Source of the DNA: Daedaleopsis sinensis
Lineage: Eukaryota > Basidiomycota > Agaricomycetes > Polyporales > Polyporaceae
Direction of reading: 5' to 3'
Assembly: GCA_033807695.1 (NCBI GenBank)
Contig: CM066306.1
Coordinates: 186,001-250,000 of the forward strand
Length of the DNA stretch: 64,000 nt
Under the pieces are notes generated by a model. It ran no database searches. It saw nothing but the letters and a program-made list of their open reading frames with translations, and was not told the origin of the DNA. The translations under genes and the position numbers were made by a program. Each line of letters begins with the position of its first letter. Position 1 is the stretch's first letter. Below are positions 23,846 to 35,379 of this stretch, in pieces.

Positions 23846-25761
23846 TTAGTACGTTGCGCCAAACATTGGAACCTCCTTTGCTAACCCCCTGACCGCCTCC
23901 AGCAGCCTCCTGTCCTCCACCCTCATCGCTCCTACGTCCCTCAGGCTCCCGACGAACGGCACCTCGTCCGGCTCACACACCGCGCCCTCCTCCGGCAGCG
24001 TCCCGTGCTCCATGTACGCCCGCACATACTTCGCCGTGCACACCGACGGCGCGGACAGCGAGCAGTGCCCGTGCGAGTTCTGCACGAGCAGCCCCGCGCC
24101 CTTGTACCTCTCCCGCACCAGCCTCGCGTCCCGCAGCGGGCACACCGGGTCCCACCGCGGGGACACGAGCAGCAGCGGGTGCGCCGTCGCGTTCGCCCCC
24201 AGCGGGCCCGTGTACCGCCACTTCGGGCGCACGCGCCACTCCGCGCACTGCAGGTAGTGCACGGCCCAGATCGGGCCCGCGTGCGGCGAGTCCTGGATGA
24301 GCGCGTCGTAGTACGTCTTGTACGTCTCGAAGTCGAATGGGTGCTCGTCCCCGTCCCCGCACGCGATTGCCGAGAAGGCGTCGTTCTCGAGCGCCCACGG
24401 CTCCCCTGGGGCCGCACACTCGCACTCGGTCGGGTTCACGATCTTGGGTGCGAGCGCGGCGAGCGCAGTCTGGTTCGACGCCTCGAGTGCGAGAATCGTG
24501 TCGACGACGGTCCCGAACGACGCCAGCGGCTTGTATGCCGCGCCGAAGAGCTGCTGCACCAGTGCCGTGCGCGTCACGACAAGCGGGGGATCCGCAAGCG
24601 CGATAGGGACCGGTGTTTGTGTGACGTTGTCGAGCACACGGAAGAAACGGGCCCGGACCTTGTCGGGAGTAGACTCGTAGAGGCCGCACTTGAGCGGTCC
24701 GGCTTGGTGGCAGTAGACGAAGAGGGAATCCATGACCGCTTCTATGTCGAGGAGGTTCGAGTTCCAAAGCGCGGCGCGGTAGTTGTGAGAGTCGTACACG
24801 CCGTCGATCACTACGCGGCCGACCTTGTCCGGGTACATGGCCGCGAAGTATTGGCCAAGGATCGACCCATAGCTCTACGCCCACTCTGTTAACTACTGTA
24901 TCACGCTGGGAGGGTGTAAGCACTTACGAAGCCCCAGTAGTGCAGCTTCTCCTGTCCCATCTTCTGAGTAATCTCGAGCATGTCCCTCGCGACGCTCGGC
25001 GTGCTCATGAATCGGGCAATGCCCTCTTCCCCTCCAATACTCTCCTCGCACCTCTGCGCGACGACTTGCTGCCGGGCCCGATAAAGCCCTACCGTCCCCT
25101 CGTCAGTCGCGTTGATGAACTGGTGCCCAGTCTGCGTCTGCCAAATCGCCTTGCGGCTCGGACTCCCGAAGCAGTCCGCATTCGGGGTGCTCGCACCCGT
25201 ACCACGAGGATCGAACCCAAGCACGTCGAAGCTGTCCCCGACAACGGTGGAAATGTTCGCCCCAGCGCGTGCGACGAGATTGGTGCCCGAGCCTCCAGGA
25301 CCACCTGGGTTGATGAGCACCGTACCACGGTAAGCAGGCGTGCCGCGAAACGCAGCAGGGATCATTCGAAGGGCGATGGCGGTCGTCGGTCCGTCAGGAT
25401 TGAAGTAGTCGAGCGGAAGGAGGAGGCGGGCGCACTGTTGCCCCTCATAGCAAGATGTCCAGTTGATTTCGGTAGAGGGCTTGAGCTAATGCACGTCTTA
25501 AACTTCGGAACACGTTAACAGAATAATAATCCATGCACTTACCGCGTACCAGTCGAATTCCGGTACAGCGTGATAACCCGACGTATTGTGCGCATGTAAC
25601 AGACATTTTGTGGTGTGTAGACCGACAGTTAGCCCTACACCAAGCGCGATGATGACCTTAGCCCTGCGACTCAAGGTTTTGCGCGAGCTCGACGTTTCAA
25701 GATCGAGGCTTGCGTAGTGTGATTCGGTCCGCGCCCTCAAATGGTCCTGCTTTAAGTCCAT
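23846..25761 (-). CDS. TAP-like alpha/beta hydrolase (serine aminopeptidase/tripeptidyl-peptidase type), membrane anchored
   Basis: Three exons (25761-25543, 25485-24928, 24874-23846) encode 601 residues. The N-terminus is cytosolic-like, followed by one hydrophobic segment (VIIALGVGLTVGL, about 35-50), giving a type II membrane or secreted form. The alpha/beta-hydrolase fold shows the oxyanion strand INPGGPGGSG, the strand DVLGFDPRGTGAST, and a nucleophile elbow GFSYG with Ser260 formed exactly across intron 2. The C-terminal TAP-like domain supplies the acid (LVSPRWDPV, Asp near 501) and histidine (NSHGHCS, His near 529). Family members remove N-terminal di- or tripeptides. The start at 25761 has a good context (gccATGG); an in-frame upstream ATG exists at 25947 but would add a Pro-rich run. 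An inverted dead copy lies at 16368-17844. Confidence 0.9.
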
Positions 25762-26231
25762 GGCGACCGTCCGAGGCAGCTGCAACAGGTCGTTACGTTG
25801 TTGATAACGTGAGACCGAGGAGGAGGGGGAGGGGGGGGCAACAGGGGAGTCCACTCTCCCACCAGGCTGCGTATATATGCGAGGCGGCCCGGTGAGCGCC
25901 AATGGTATCCGAGTTTCCCGAGGTAAGTACTCTCTGAGTGACGTCATAACGACTTTGATTGCTAGTAGTACTACTAGTATGATGTAGCTACTACTGTAGT
26001 ACGCAGCGAGTGCTACGTATGTAGTCGAAGTACGAGTCTATGAGTGTCTAAACGACTCCGATGTGAAGAATGGCGTGAACATCATGGCAACTAGTGCTGT
26101 ACATCAACTTTAAGATTACCCAAAAATCGCTGAAAGTTTAATCGCCTGTACTACAATAGTTCCACTAGTGACGCAGAGTTGGTACTAATAGTATATGTTC
26201 ATTCATTTCTTGTCAAGTCGTCCAGATTTCG
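25762..26231. other. Upstream region of the hydrolase gene
   Basis: The minus strand has a TATATA run at about 25872-25877, roughly 110 bp upstream of the hydrolase start. The part from 25960 to 26180 is rich in short ACTAGTA-like repeats. No gene is seen. Confidence 0.45.
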
Positions 26232-29200
26232 TCAAGGGGAGTCCGTCAGCGTCCACTTCCCAGGTGAAGCCGGCATCGGTGGCAAAGACCTCATCCCACC
26301 CGCGGAGAGATGGGAGTGCATGTTCACCGACTGCGCACGTCTCGAGCTCGCGAGCTTCCTCGACCGCGCCCACATTTCGTCCAGTATCCGCTCGATCCGC
26401 CCCAGCTTCTCGTCCATGGTCGCCACCCGCGTCTCTAGTGCACCGAAGCGGCCGTCCAGCCCGCCGAGCCGTGCATCCATACCCTCGAAGCGGTGCTCGA
26501 TGCCCGCTAGGCGTGCGTCGAGAAGTGCGAGCTGGTGCTCAACGCTCGGCGGGCCGGAGGACGAGGGGTCTTGGACGCGGACGAGAGGGTGCAGCTTGTG
26601 GTGGGTGCCGACCGTGAGCGGACCCTTGGCGTCGCAGGCGGGACAGATGAAAACGTCGTCTAGTGCGACACACCGCGTCGTGAGTGTGTACGATACGTTC
26701 GGGTAGACCTGCCGGACATACCTTGACAGACAACGCAATACCAGCACGGCTTCGACACACGCTGCTTGCACACAACACACGATAGTCTCGCCTGGATGAT
26801 CTTCGCGGTCCGGCTATGTCGGAGCACCTCCGGGGCCTGGCCGTGGACTGTCGAGAGCTCGTCCTCCAGCAGTTCGGCGACATCGTGGAACGTCGCGCGT
26901 GCCTTCTTCAGCGCCGCGCGCGCCGCACGGTCCATCTTCCCGAACTCGCGCATGTGCATCATCGTGCGCACCTTGAGGACCGCGTGGTCCGGCAGATGTG
27001 GTGCGGGGAGATCCGTTCGTTTCTCGGTGTCGATAGGGCTGTCGCGGCATCGCGAGTCGTCGCACAGGTTAAGCGTTTTCGGAGCGTCGCAGTCAAGACA
27101 GACAATGCGCGGACCGATGATCGTGCTCTCGCAGTGATCGCAGGTAATGTCGCTATAAGGTACGGGCTCCTGAGAACGGGAACGAAAGAGCCAACCAGAA
27201 GGAGCAATGCACTTACAGGTGTATCGGCGTCGTCCTCAGCTCGTAGTCATAGCGCGTCTCGTACAGTCGGGCATCCGCCGTAGTCAGAGTCTGCCTGATA
27301 CGGGCCAGCTCCCACTCTTCCTCCTCGTCTAGATCTGCATAGTTCAGCCGAATGAGCAGCTCGATATACCGTTTCCTGTTGTCCCGCCGACGCTTAAAGT
27401 AGTTCCACGTGAAGAGGCGCATCCCGACGATCTCCTGCACGGCCATGAGCGCGTACTTCCAGAGCGCGCGGGCCTTGTTCATCTGGAACTCGATAGGGTC
27501 TGGGCGGCACGTCATGAGGGACGCAGGGAGCCGCTTGAAGATGAATCGGTCCGCTACCGCGTAGGGTACAAGTGTAGACTGGCTGTCGGAGTCTTGCGAT
27601 CTATCCATGCCGTCATCCACAAGGCCGTTGGGCGACGATCCCCAGACCCCAGCAAGAGTGGTACCGCCATCGTAGATGTGCCCGCGGAAGTAGAGGGGGT
27701 CAAATCGGGCGGCATACTTGACGGTGAAAGTGAAGTATCCGCCGCCTTCTGCGTCCGTCTGATATCTCCCAGATAGCGAGAAGGAGGTACCATTGGACGT
27801 GCGGGAAAACGCCTCGAAGCGTGTCGCATCCGTTGCATGTATGTGCAGTGACATCATGGGTTGGCACGGGTAAATGTCGCCTTTGGATAAGAAGCCGCTC
27901 CAGGATCCCAATCTTCAAAGCAGGCTTGAGATACTGACAGAGTATAAAGAGCGGAGCGGGGTACTCACATCGCGCGCATGGGCCATTGCGATGCTCTATC
28001 TAGCTTCGTTGCCTCAAAGGCAGGGACATCGTAGCCCGAAGGGTCGAACAAGTCGTCGCTATCAAGCGGGTAGTTCAGTATATCATCGGCTGTGATATCC
28101 TCCGCCTCTTCTTCGTCGTTGTACACATGGTCCGGGAATTCCACGTTGCGATTCCACAAGCCATCTGAGTTGCGCCAATGCTCGAACTGTGTACGACTGT
28201 CAATCGCGTCCTTATGTCATAGAGATACTTTGAAGTGACCGTGACGCACCAAGCCACAGGCAAAGGTCTTAAACTGCTGACGCGGGTCGAGTTTCTGCTG
28301 CCTGAAGATATCTTTGAAACGGACAGGTGAGTAAAACGGGAGTACTACGACTAGCCTCCGACTAGCCCGGTATGACTTAGAATGCACAAAGCATACCTTG
28401 CAGGTCCTTGTACCGGAAGTGAACGGCATGGAGCACCCATTCAATGGTATCCGCAGCATCCCAAAGCTCGTCCTTATTGATGACCTTCTTCCGCGCGAGC
28501 CGCATCACCTCGTAGTCCTTCTTCAAGAGCAAGTACAACATTGGGAACACATACTTCAATCGCCCGAGGTTAGTAGAATTCACAGGTCACATTTGAAGAA
28601 TAGGACGACAGACCTTCTCAATCCTCCCAGGCCCGGTTACGAGTACCAAGGTATCCATCGCGTCGATGTCGTACCTGACCGCCTCTAGACCGTCGCGCAG
28701 GCGGCGCTCCTCGTCATCGATGTAGCTCTGGAACTTCTCGCGGATTGCCTCGGAGGGGTAGTATGCGTCGATGGCGGTTGTAAGCTCGGAAATGCCTGTC
28801 CAAACCGTATGCAGGTACGTGTCAACAGAGCTCCGGACGGCGGGATGTATGTGCGCTTTGAGAGCGAACATCTTCGCGAAGAGATGGTTTATCTTATCGC
28901 GGTAGAGGGTCGCGGTGTATTGCCATCCTGACAGACATTCGAGTAGACAATGAGACCCGTTTCGCATATCAGCACGCATAATGAGAAGACCCACCGATAG
29001 CCCAGTATGCGAGCCAGTGCAAGAGACTAGAGGAAGGTCAGCTGAGACGACAAACATTGAAAAAAACGCGCACCTCCAGTCCTTTGGCCGTGCGGTCGTG
29101 AAGTCGTTCGCCTCAGTAACAGTAATGAAGTTCGACGCATCGTCGTCGAACGCCTCAACAATTGGCTGAAGGCGGGTGACATTGATCCAGTCCAACGCCC

Positions 29201-31010
29201 ACTCGTCGTGCTGCTGTATACGAGGGGCTTCGAGTTTGTCGTTGCGCTTCTGTTCCTCCATCCGCTCTCGGAAGTAGTCGCGAAGCGCCAAGACGAAGTG
29301 ACGAGCCTTTGTGCTCCCTCTCCAACCCTACATACAGAATTCCGTCAGTGTGTTCTGTAACATGAGACGACGGCGCGACAGAACTGACCATCTCCTTCCA
29401 TATCGCATGCAAGTCCTGCCAGCGAGCATGGATATCAGTGCCGATCCATCTCGCCGCATGTAAGCTGACTACTCACAGGGTCGATGATCCTGTCATGCGG
29501 GCCAGCCGTGATCGCGTCGATTACACGGTCTCCTTCGCGATGCACGACCCGCGAAAGCTCCTCCACAATGAGCTTCCGCTGCATCTCGAACTTACGCGCG
29601 AACGTCTCCGAATTCCGCTCCACGGCGACTTCGACGTCCTCGCGGATCTCGAGCCGCAGCTCGTCGACGTCGAAGCCAACGTCGCGCCGGGCGCGCGCAC
29701 CGCTGATGTCCACGGCGCCATCGCTCCCGCGATATAGATCGACGAGTTCACGGAGGTAGCGGTCGCTCTCCACGACAGCCTGGGAGCCGCCTTTCTCCTG
29801 CACCCGAGCGGCTACTTCTTTCTGCTCGGGAATCGCGGCAGACTTGAAGAACTCTACCATGGCGTCCATTCTGCAAGCCGGATCCATGGAAGTAAGTGAT
29901 AGGCCAGTCCAGCACGCATACATCGCACGCACCTCTCTTGGATCTGTCTCGTCGTCGCGCCAAGCTCGTCGAGTTTCGCGTTGGCCTTATCCACGCCGAG
30001 ACCGGTGTGGATCGCTAGCGCAAACTCGAGCTCCTTGCGCCGCTTGTGGAAGTGGCCTGCGAACTTCGAGAGCAGATGCTCCCACTTGGCGCCGGTAAGG
30101 ATCTTCACGACGACCTTCTTCTTGAGGTAGGTGTCGCAGGTGTTAGCGCACTTCTTGATATCGGCCGCTGTGTCTTCGACGAGGGCCCCCATGCGGGCCT
30201 TGACTGAGACGCCGTCCGGCCCAACCTCATCTTCACTCTTGATCGTACGAAGTCTGACATAGTACGACGGTGAACGGTTCAGTATAAGGTACTAGCAAAT
30301 GTGGATGCGTACTGGGAAAGTGCGGCCATCATATCTCTCATCTCTCCGTAGACAGCAAGGATCTTCTTGTCGTTCTCCCTCCGCTTCAGCTCTAGCTCAT
30401 AGACTGCCTTGAATGCGAGGACAGCGACTACGGGAGGGGCGCATTTAATTGTAGCTATCATAACGAATTCACCAGGTAGACTCGTACCTGCTGCAAATGG
30501 GTGGATCTCACCGACCTTTTCGAGAGTTTTCAGCAGGGCCGGAGTCTTGTCGAAGAACGTGGTGGTGTTGTTTGATATGCCTTGCACGGAACTAGAGGGG
30601 TTATTGGGATTACTCAGCGCCTTCGACGCCCCATCCAGCCTTTCGCTATTTTCGCGCATAGTGCTGAGTCGTTTGTCTGTGAGATCGAGATCAGCTCGCC
30701 ACAGGAGTCACTAGCGAAGGATATAGTGCACACCAGGGTTGACTTTCTCTTTCAGGCGACTCGCAATGAGGTCTTCGTGTGTCTGGCTGACTTTTCTCCA
30801 CACCTCATGATGTTCTTCTGAATGCGTGGCCTGACCTAGATGATGTAACATCCTATGATCTGAGTACTGGCCCAGCAGATCATAGGTAGCAGAAACACCA
30901 GTCGGCGATGGCATCGACATCGCTGGAGAGCCTCCGCCGGAAGGGGGTGCGAGAGTGTATGGCCTTGGTGGAGCTAAAGAGAGGATGGACGACATGCCTG
31001 TACAGAGCAT
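26232..31010 (-). CDS. Large EF-hand and ZZ-type zinc-finger protein
   Basis: Fifteen exons give 1312 residues: 31010-30734, 30676-30488, 30427-30313, 30253-29933, 29870-29477, 29415-29389, 29327-29074, 29026-28995, 28927-28614, 28553-28397, 28311-28250, 28210-27969, 27912-27217, 27152-26722 and 26659-26232. Frame and total length agree at every junction. The first 430 residues are largely helical with charged coiled-coil stretches. An EF-hand loop (DDDASNFITVTE, positions 1, 3, 5, 7 and 12 as expected) lies near residue 480 and runs into KDWSLLHWLAYWAIGW. A ZZ-like finger (CDHC...CLDC, near 1030-1065) is followed by a second Cys cluster (CVVCKQ, CWYCVVC, CPAC). A heptad coiled coil (LDARLAGIEHRFEGMDARLG) sits before the end. 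An ATG at 30995 would shorten it by five residues. Function is unknown; calcium and zinc binding are inferred from motifs. Confidence 0.85.
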
Positions 31011-32041
31011 GCATAGAGAGCAGGCGGTTTCAAGATGGGCTCTTTATTGGACATGTCCCGCGCGCGCGGACACTGACACAGTGCCCGTACGTACCTGAGA
31101 AGAGCCCTGTCAGCACGAGTGTCTGACTCTTGATCATTCTTTGATCACGTACTGTGTTTCCATCGATCACTTGGCACGATTTCCACTGAGGATTCGAGGT
31201 CGCTCAACATTCACCGTTCAACGTTAACCCTCAGACGTACGGATCATACTTTTACTGTTGTTTCCAACGCCTGAGGCCGGCTAGAGCCTATGAGAGTTCC
31301 AGAGGTGCTCACACGGAGCTTTCTCACCACGACGAGAGCCACGTAGATCATGGGCGCTGACAAGATTGACGTTCGGAAGCTGCCAGGAGTTAAACAAAAT
31401 GATGGCGCATTGAGCGCATTACCCCTCTTATAGCCAGACATGCGGTCGCGGTCACTGGTAAGACAGGAAGTACATACACGAGATGACAGCCTGAGCAATA
31501 TGTTACTATAGACTCGACGACTACAAGGGGGAATGACGTACGTTTCCGAAGACTTCGGACCAGTGGCCGTTCGGCGACATTGTCGCAGTTGTCGAGTGAG
31601 CTTACAGAGAGCGTTACTCTCGAGACTCGAGTGCGGACGATGACAGGACAGAAGGGAGGAGGAGATAGGCACTGGTTTCGGTCTAGAAGATGGTGGATCG
31701 CAATGAAAACGGTTGCAGCACAGCCACCATAGCCTTCCGCGCAGTGCACATGTGAGTAACGGTCTGCGGTCCCATGTAATCCTAGTACTTATGATATCCA
31801 TCTATTCCAGCACTTCCAAAATACACGTCGTTACGTTCCTCGGCTGTCCGACCTTCTATAGACTTAAGACCATCACACCGATGATACCTATGACCTTCAA
31901 GTTGCCGACTGAGGCTCCATGTAATCCTAGTACTTATGATATCCATCTATTCCAGCACTTCCAAAATACACGTCGTTACGTTCCTCGGCTGTCCGACCTT
32001 CTATAGACTTAAGACCATCACACCGATGATACCTATGACCT
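31011..32041. other. Intergenic region with possible membrane-protein relic and tandem duplication
   Basis: The minus strand at about 31300-31750 shows hydrophobic pieces (GYGGCAATVFIAIHHLLD, SFPLVVVESIVTYC, APMIYVALVVV)reminiscent of basidiomycete 7-TM proteins. I could not build an intact frame, so it may be a decayed gene. A 145-bp tandem duplication follows from 31773. Confidence 0.35.
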
Positions 32042-32060
32042 TCAAGTTGCCGACTCCGAG
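31773..32060. repeat. 145-bp direct tandem duplication at the 3' end of the aminotransferase gene
   Basis: The sequence beginning catgtaatcctagtacttat at 31773 recurs at 31918 and is near identical until about 32055 (ccttcaagttgccgact). The spacing is 145 bp. The inner copy contains the stop codon of the branched-chain aminotransferase; the outer copy is a spare 3' end. Confidence 0.9.
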
Positions 32061-33637
32061 TCTGAGTCGTCCACAACACACGGGACAGACCAATCCTCCC
32101 AAGGAAAGAGCCCATCCTGAATGTCCGTGATACGCTCATACAGCGCCTTACCTACAGGCCCCCTGCCCTGCTCATGCGTAGGAAGGACAATATCTTTCCC
32201 AGACCACGCGATGCGGCCGATCGGCGCGAGGATCACAGCTGTCCCAACCGCGAAGACCTCGAGGACGCGGCCCTCGGCGAGCCATGCCTCAAGCTCAGGC
32301 ATCGTGAGCGTCCTATCTGATGGATGAATGCGCATCGTCTCAGAGAGCCCAGGGAGGACCATGCGCGAAGGGTGCGCTGCTGCGAGGGCGAGCATCGAGT
32401 CCCGCGTGACTCCGGGCAGGATAGTCCCGTCCAAGGGCGGAGTGAACAAGTCAAGATCTGTGAACGACGGACGAGTCGTGAGTCGCGTCATGGAGATGAT
32501 ACCAGCCCATCAGCAAACCATTGTGCGCCCGGAAGCAGAGCGTAGCCTCACCCTCGTCATCGCGCTTCAGCACCACGAAGAAGTTCATGACGCCCGCCTC
32601 GGTTATCTTGTCGCCCAGCATCCACAGGTTCATGTCGTACCCCGCCGCCTGCGCCTGGACGTGGTGCGGGAGCGTCGGGCCGTAGTTACCCGAGATCTTG
32701 TGTTCGCCAGTCCCTCCCGGCCACGCGCGCACCGCGTCAGCAGCGGCATACAATGAGAGCGGCCGCGCCGAGGCGAAGTAGGGCCCGCAGGGGGTGCACG
32801 TCACCCACAGCAGCGCGCTGTCGGAGGTAGACAGGTTCATTGCTGCGCGGGTGAGAGTAAGTCAGAACATGACGCATCGTGCGCGCGGCGGGTGACGTAC
32901 TCGAGCGCGTTCCGACGATCATCGGACGGATGTACAGGCTGTGGCCTCTGGCGGCGGGCACCCAGCGTTTGTCGATCATGACCAGTTTCTTGATCAAGTG
33001 CAGCAGCTCGATCTGGTCGAATCCCTGTGGCGAGCGTTTGTGTCAGCGCGGACGTCAACGGTGAGTAGCCGAAGCTGGCAGCTCTGGTAGTACTACGCAC
33101 GGGGAGTGCGACGCGCTTGGCCGATCGTGCAAAGCGTGCCATGTTCATCTCGGGGCGGAAGAGCCTAGGGATGTCGTCGGGGCCCATGTACGCCTATTAA
33201 CCAGTAGAGTAAGCCGAGCCGAAGCTGAACATGAGTTCAAAAATAGTTTTAGATACCTTCATGCCTTCGAAGGCACTGGTTGCGTACTGGAAGCACGTAC
33301 TGGCTGGCATGAGAGACAAAGGGCCATAGGGTCTGATTTCAGGTGCTGACCAGCCTTCTACTGGGTCATACGATGCAAGGATCATATGATCAATGATTGT
33401 CTACGGCCGTAGTGAGTGCCACAGACACGAAATCAAGAAGCATATCGATTTACCTTCCCAAGTCCGCCGTTGGCAAGCTCAGCTAGAGTAGTCACTGGCT
33501 TCAACACCTTCGCCAGAGTCACGATGGTTTTGGAAGCCTGCGAGCAAAAGGTCAGTACGGTACTAAGTATATGAGCATCTTAATCTACTTACATCCAGAT
33601 CGGCAGGGCGCGTCGTCTGCTCTTCACTGATAGACAT
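32042..33637 (-). CDS. Branched-chain amino-acid aminotransferase (class IV, PLP-dependent)
   Basis: About 398 residues in seven exons, near 33637-33593, 33537-33453, 33400-33257, 33193-33101, 33024-32901, 32842-32552 and 32457-32042. The enzyme interconverts Leu, Ile and Val with their 2-oxo acids using glutamate/2-oxoglutarate. Diagnostic parts: FQYATSAFEGMKAY, LFRPEMNMARF, the PLP-lysine region EHKISGNYGPT (Lys before ISGNY), ITEAGVMNFFVV and PPLDGTILPGVTRDS. No strong mitochondrial presequence is visible in MSISEEQTTRPADLD, so a cytosolic form is possible. Upstream, the minus strand has a TATATA box near 33715-33722, about 80 bp before the ATG. Exon 2 borders may be off by a base. The C-terminus SDSESAT runs into the tandemly duplicated 145-bp unit, so the last codons and stop lie in repeated DNA. 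Confidence 0.92.
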
Positions 33638-35379
33638 GACTACAACCGGGTCGCTGAGGGGGCTGGCGAGGTATGTGGCTTGAGGTGCTCGTCTCTGACG
33701 CAATCGATGGGGGTGCTATATAACGCACAAGAAGCTGGGGTGACTCAGATATGGCCCGGTCGGATCTTGTGCTTGTCGCCGTCGAACATCCGCACGACCA
33801 CGATGCTATAGTAACTGATTAAGGCCGCGTGCGTATGAATTGGGAGGGCGGCGACGTATGCGGCGCTGACATTGGGCCAGGAGCGCTTTCAATTTCACGT
33901 CGTACCACGATATGGCGGACGTGATCTGTGCACTGTCCGCGCAGTTCTGACAACGCTATCCTGCGGAAAATCTTGACGCTGTCAAACAACATACAGTATT
34001 AGAGATGTGTGGCTCTCTGACAACATTGTCTGAGAATAAACCATGGTCAAGGACTTCTCTGTTCGACATGTTCCTCGAGGGCAGCTTTCGCAGTAGCATT
34101 GCAGCTATCAACGAGAAAACATGTATTAGAGGACAGAAATCCACATCGGGGTTATATAAGTACATCAGCAAAGTTCAGACTGCAGGGCATTGTCCGATGA
34201 GACAGTACAGGGTGCTCACCAGGTGCTCACCGATTGATCCTTGAGGCAAGTAAACTGTAAGTACTAGGCCGTTCCACTGCTCGCCATCCTTGGCAAGTTG
34301 GAAGTCTGACTCTTGAGGATAAACTTCAACAGAGTCTCACGGCCACGTGGCTGGAGGGATCCAGCTAGTACTAGTAGACAATAGTACTGGTACTATCCGC
34401 TGAGTCCGTCAACTCCTGTACTACGTTCTACGTCGTCTTTCATTCTGACCATGCATCTTTCCAGGTAAGTGACCCCCCTTTTCAAGTCGGATCTTTGGCG
34501 AACAGCGACTAAGTACCATAGTAGCCTCTTAGCAGTACTAGCTGAGTATTGAGTCGGTCGCCATCATGCTATCATACACGACGACTCTCGAGTGCCATTT
34601 TAAGTGAGTTCATGATGATCTCTAACGATACAGGTGAGTACATACTGTGTACAGGTCCTCATGGCAATGATCACCCAAAGGAAACCCATGGTTCTTCGTA
34701 TGATACCGGATGTTGTTATTACCTTATCGGGCTGGGCGCTGAAATCAGCTCGTACTCTGATTGGTCCCGACAGCTGAAACTCTTCCGTGAGAGCGGCCTC
34801 CACTCCATCCGATTCGACTTGAAAGCTTGACCACCTCCTCTCCTTGCTAACTTCAATCTGGCCAATGTCTTCGTGCCAGCAAGCAAGTCTTGTTTGGCAG
34901 ACCCACACTCCGATTCCTCCGGCTTCAGGAACCTGCAACGCCCGGCCTGATCTCGCTTGATCAATGTCGTATCTTGTATGTCTTCTAGGCTGAAACTCCA
35001 TTGAATACACTCATCAGCAGGTCATCATCATGCACAGCCCCGAAGAATCGCAGTGGGAGGTCAAGGGGAACCTTTCGCCCGAGAGTTCTATGGTATACCT
35101 ACTTGAGCATCGTCGGTGGAGTCGAATCTGTTGGCAACTGCCAGCTGGCGGCAACTTTGATGGCTGCGGACAAAGTTTAGTGCAGAAGAGTCTTCGCAGC
35201 TCAATCGCAGCTCTCCGCGGCTCATGACGACGGCTAATCCATGAGGCTTCGCCGCTTATCGTACTGCTCCCATGCAATTTTACAAAATGACAGAATCCGG
35301 GCGTCCCTCCTACAAGAGTCCATCCCAACCCTCCGTCGCCCACCTGTTCTGACCCAGTACTCGCTGCCTCAGCTTGCCA
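33638..35379. other. Intergenic 1.7 kb, no supported gene
   Basis: This holds the aminotransferase promoter at its left end. Open frames at 34600-35010 and 35014-35535 (-) have no recognisable domain and no convincing splice pattern. Short ACTAGTACTAG-like runs occur near 34360-34400. Confidence 0.45.

Noticed and set aside
24005..24892. 295-codon plus-strand frame opposite the hydrolase gene
   Set aside because: It is antisense to exon 3 of the hydrolase and arises from GC-rich codon bias. It has no domain.
26960..27290. Plus-strand frame opposite the ZZ-finger exon
   Set aside because: It is antisense to the well-supported zinc-finger coding exon and lacks any motif.
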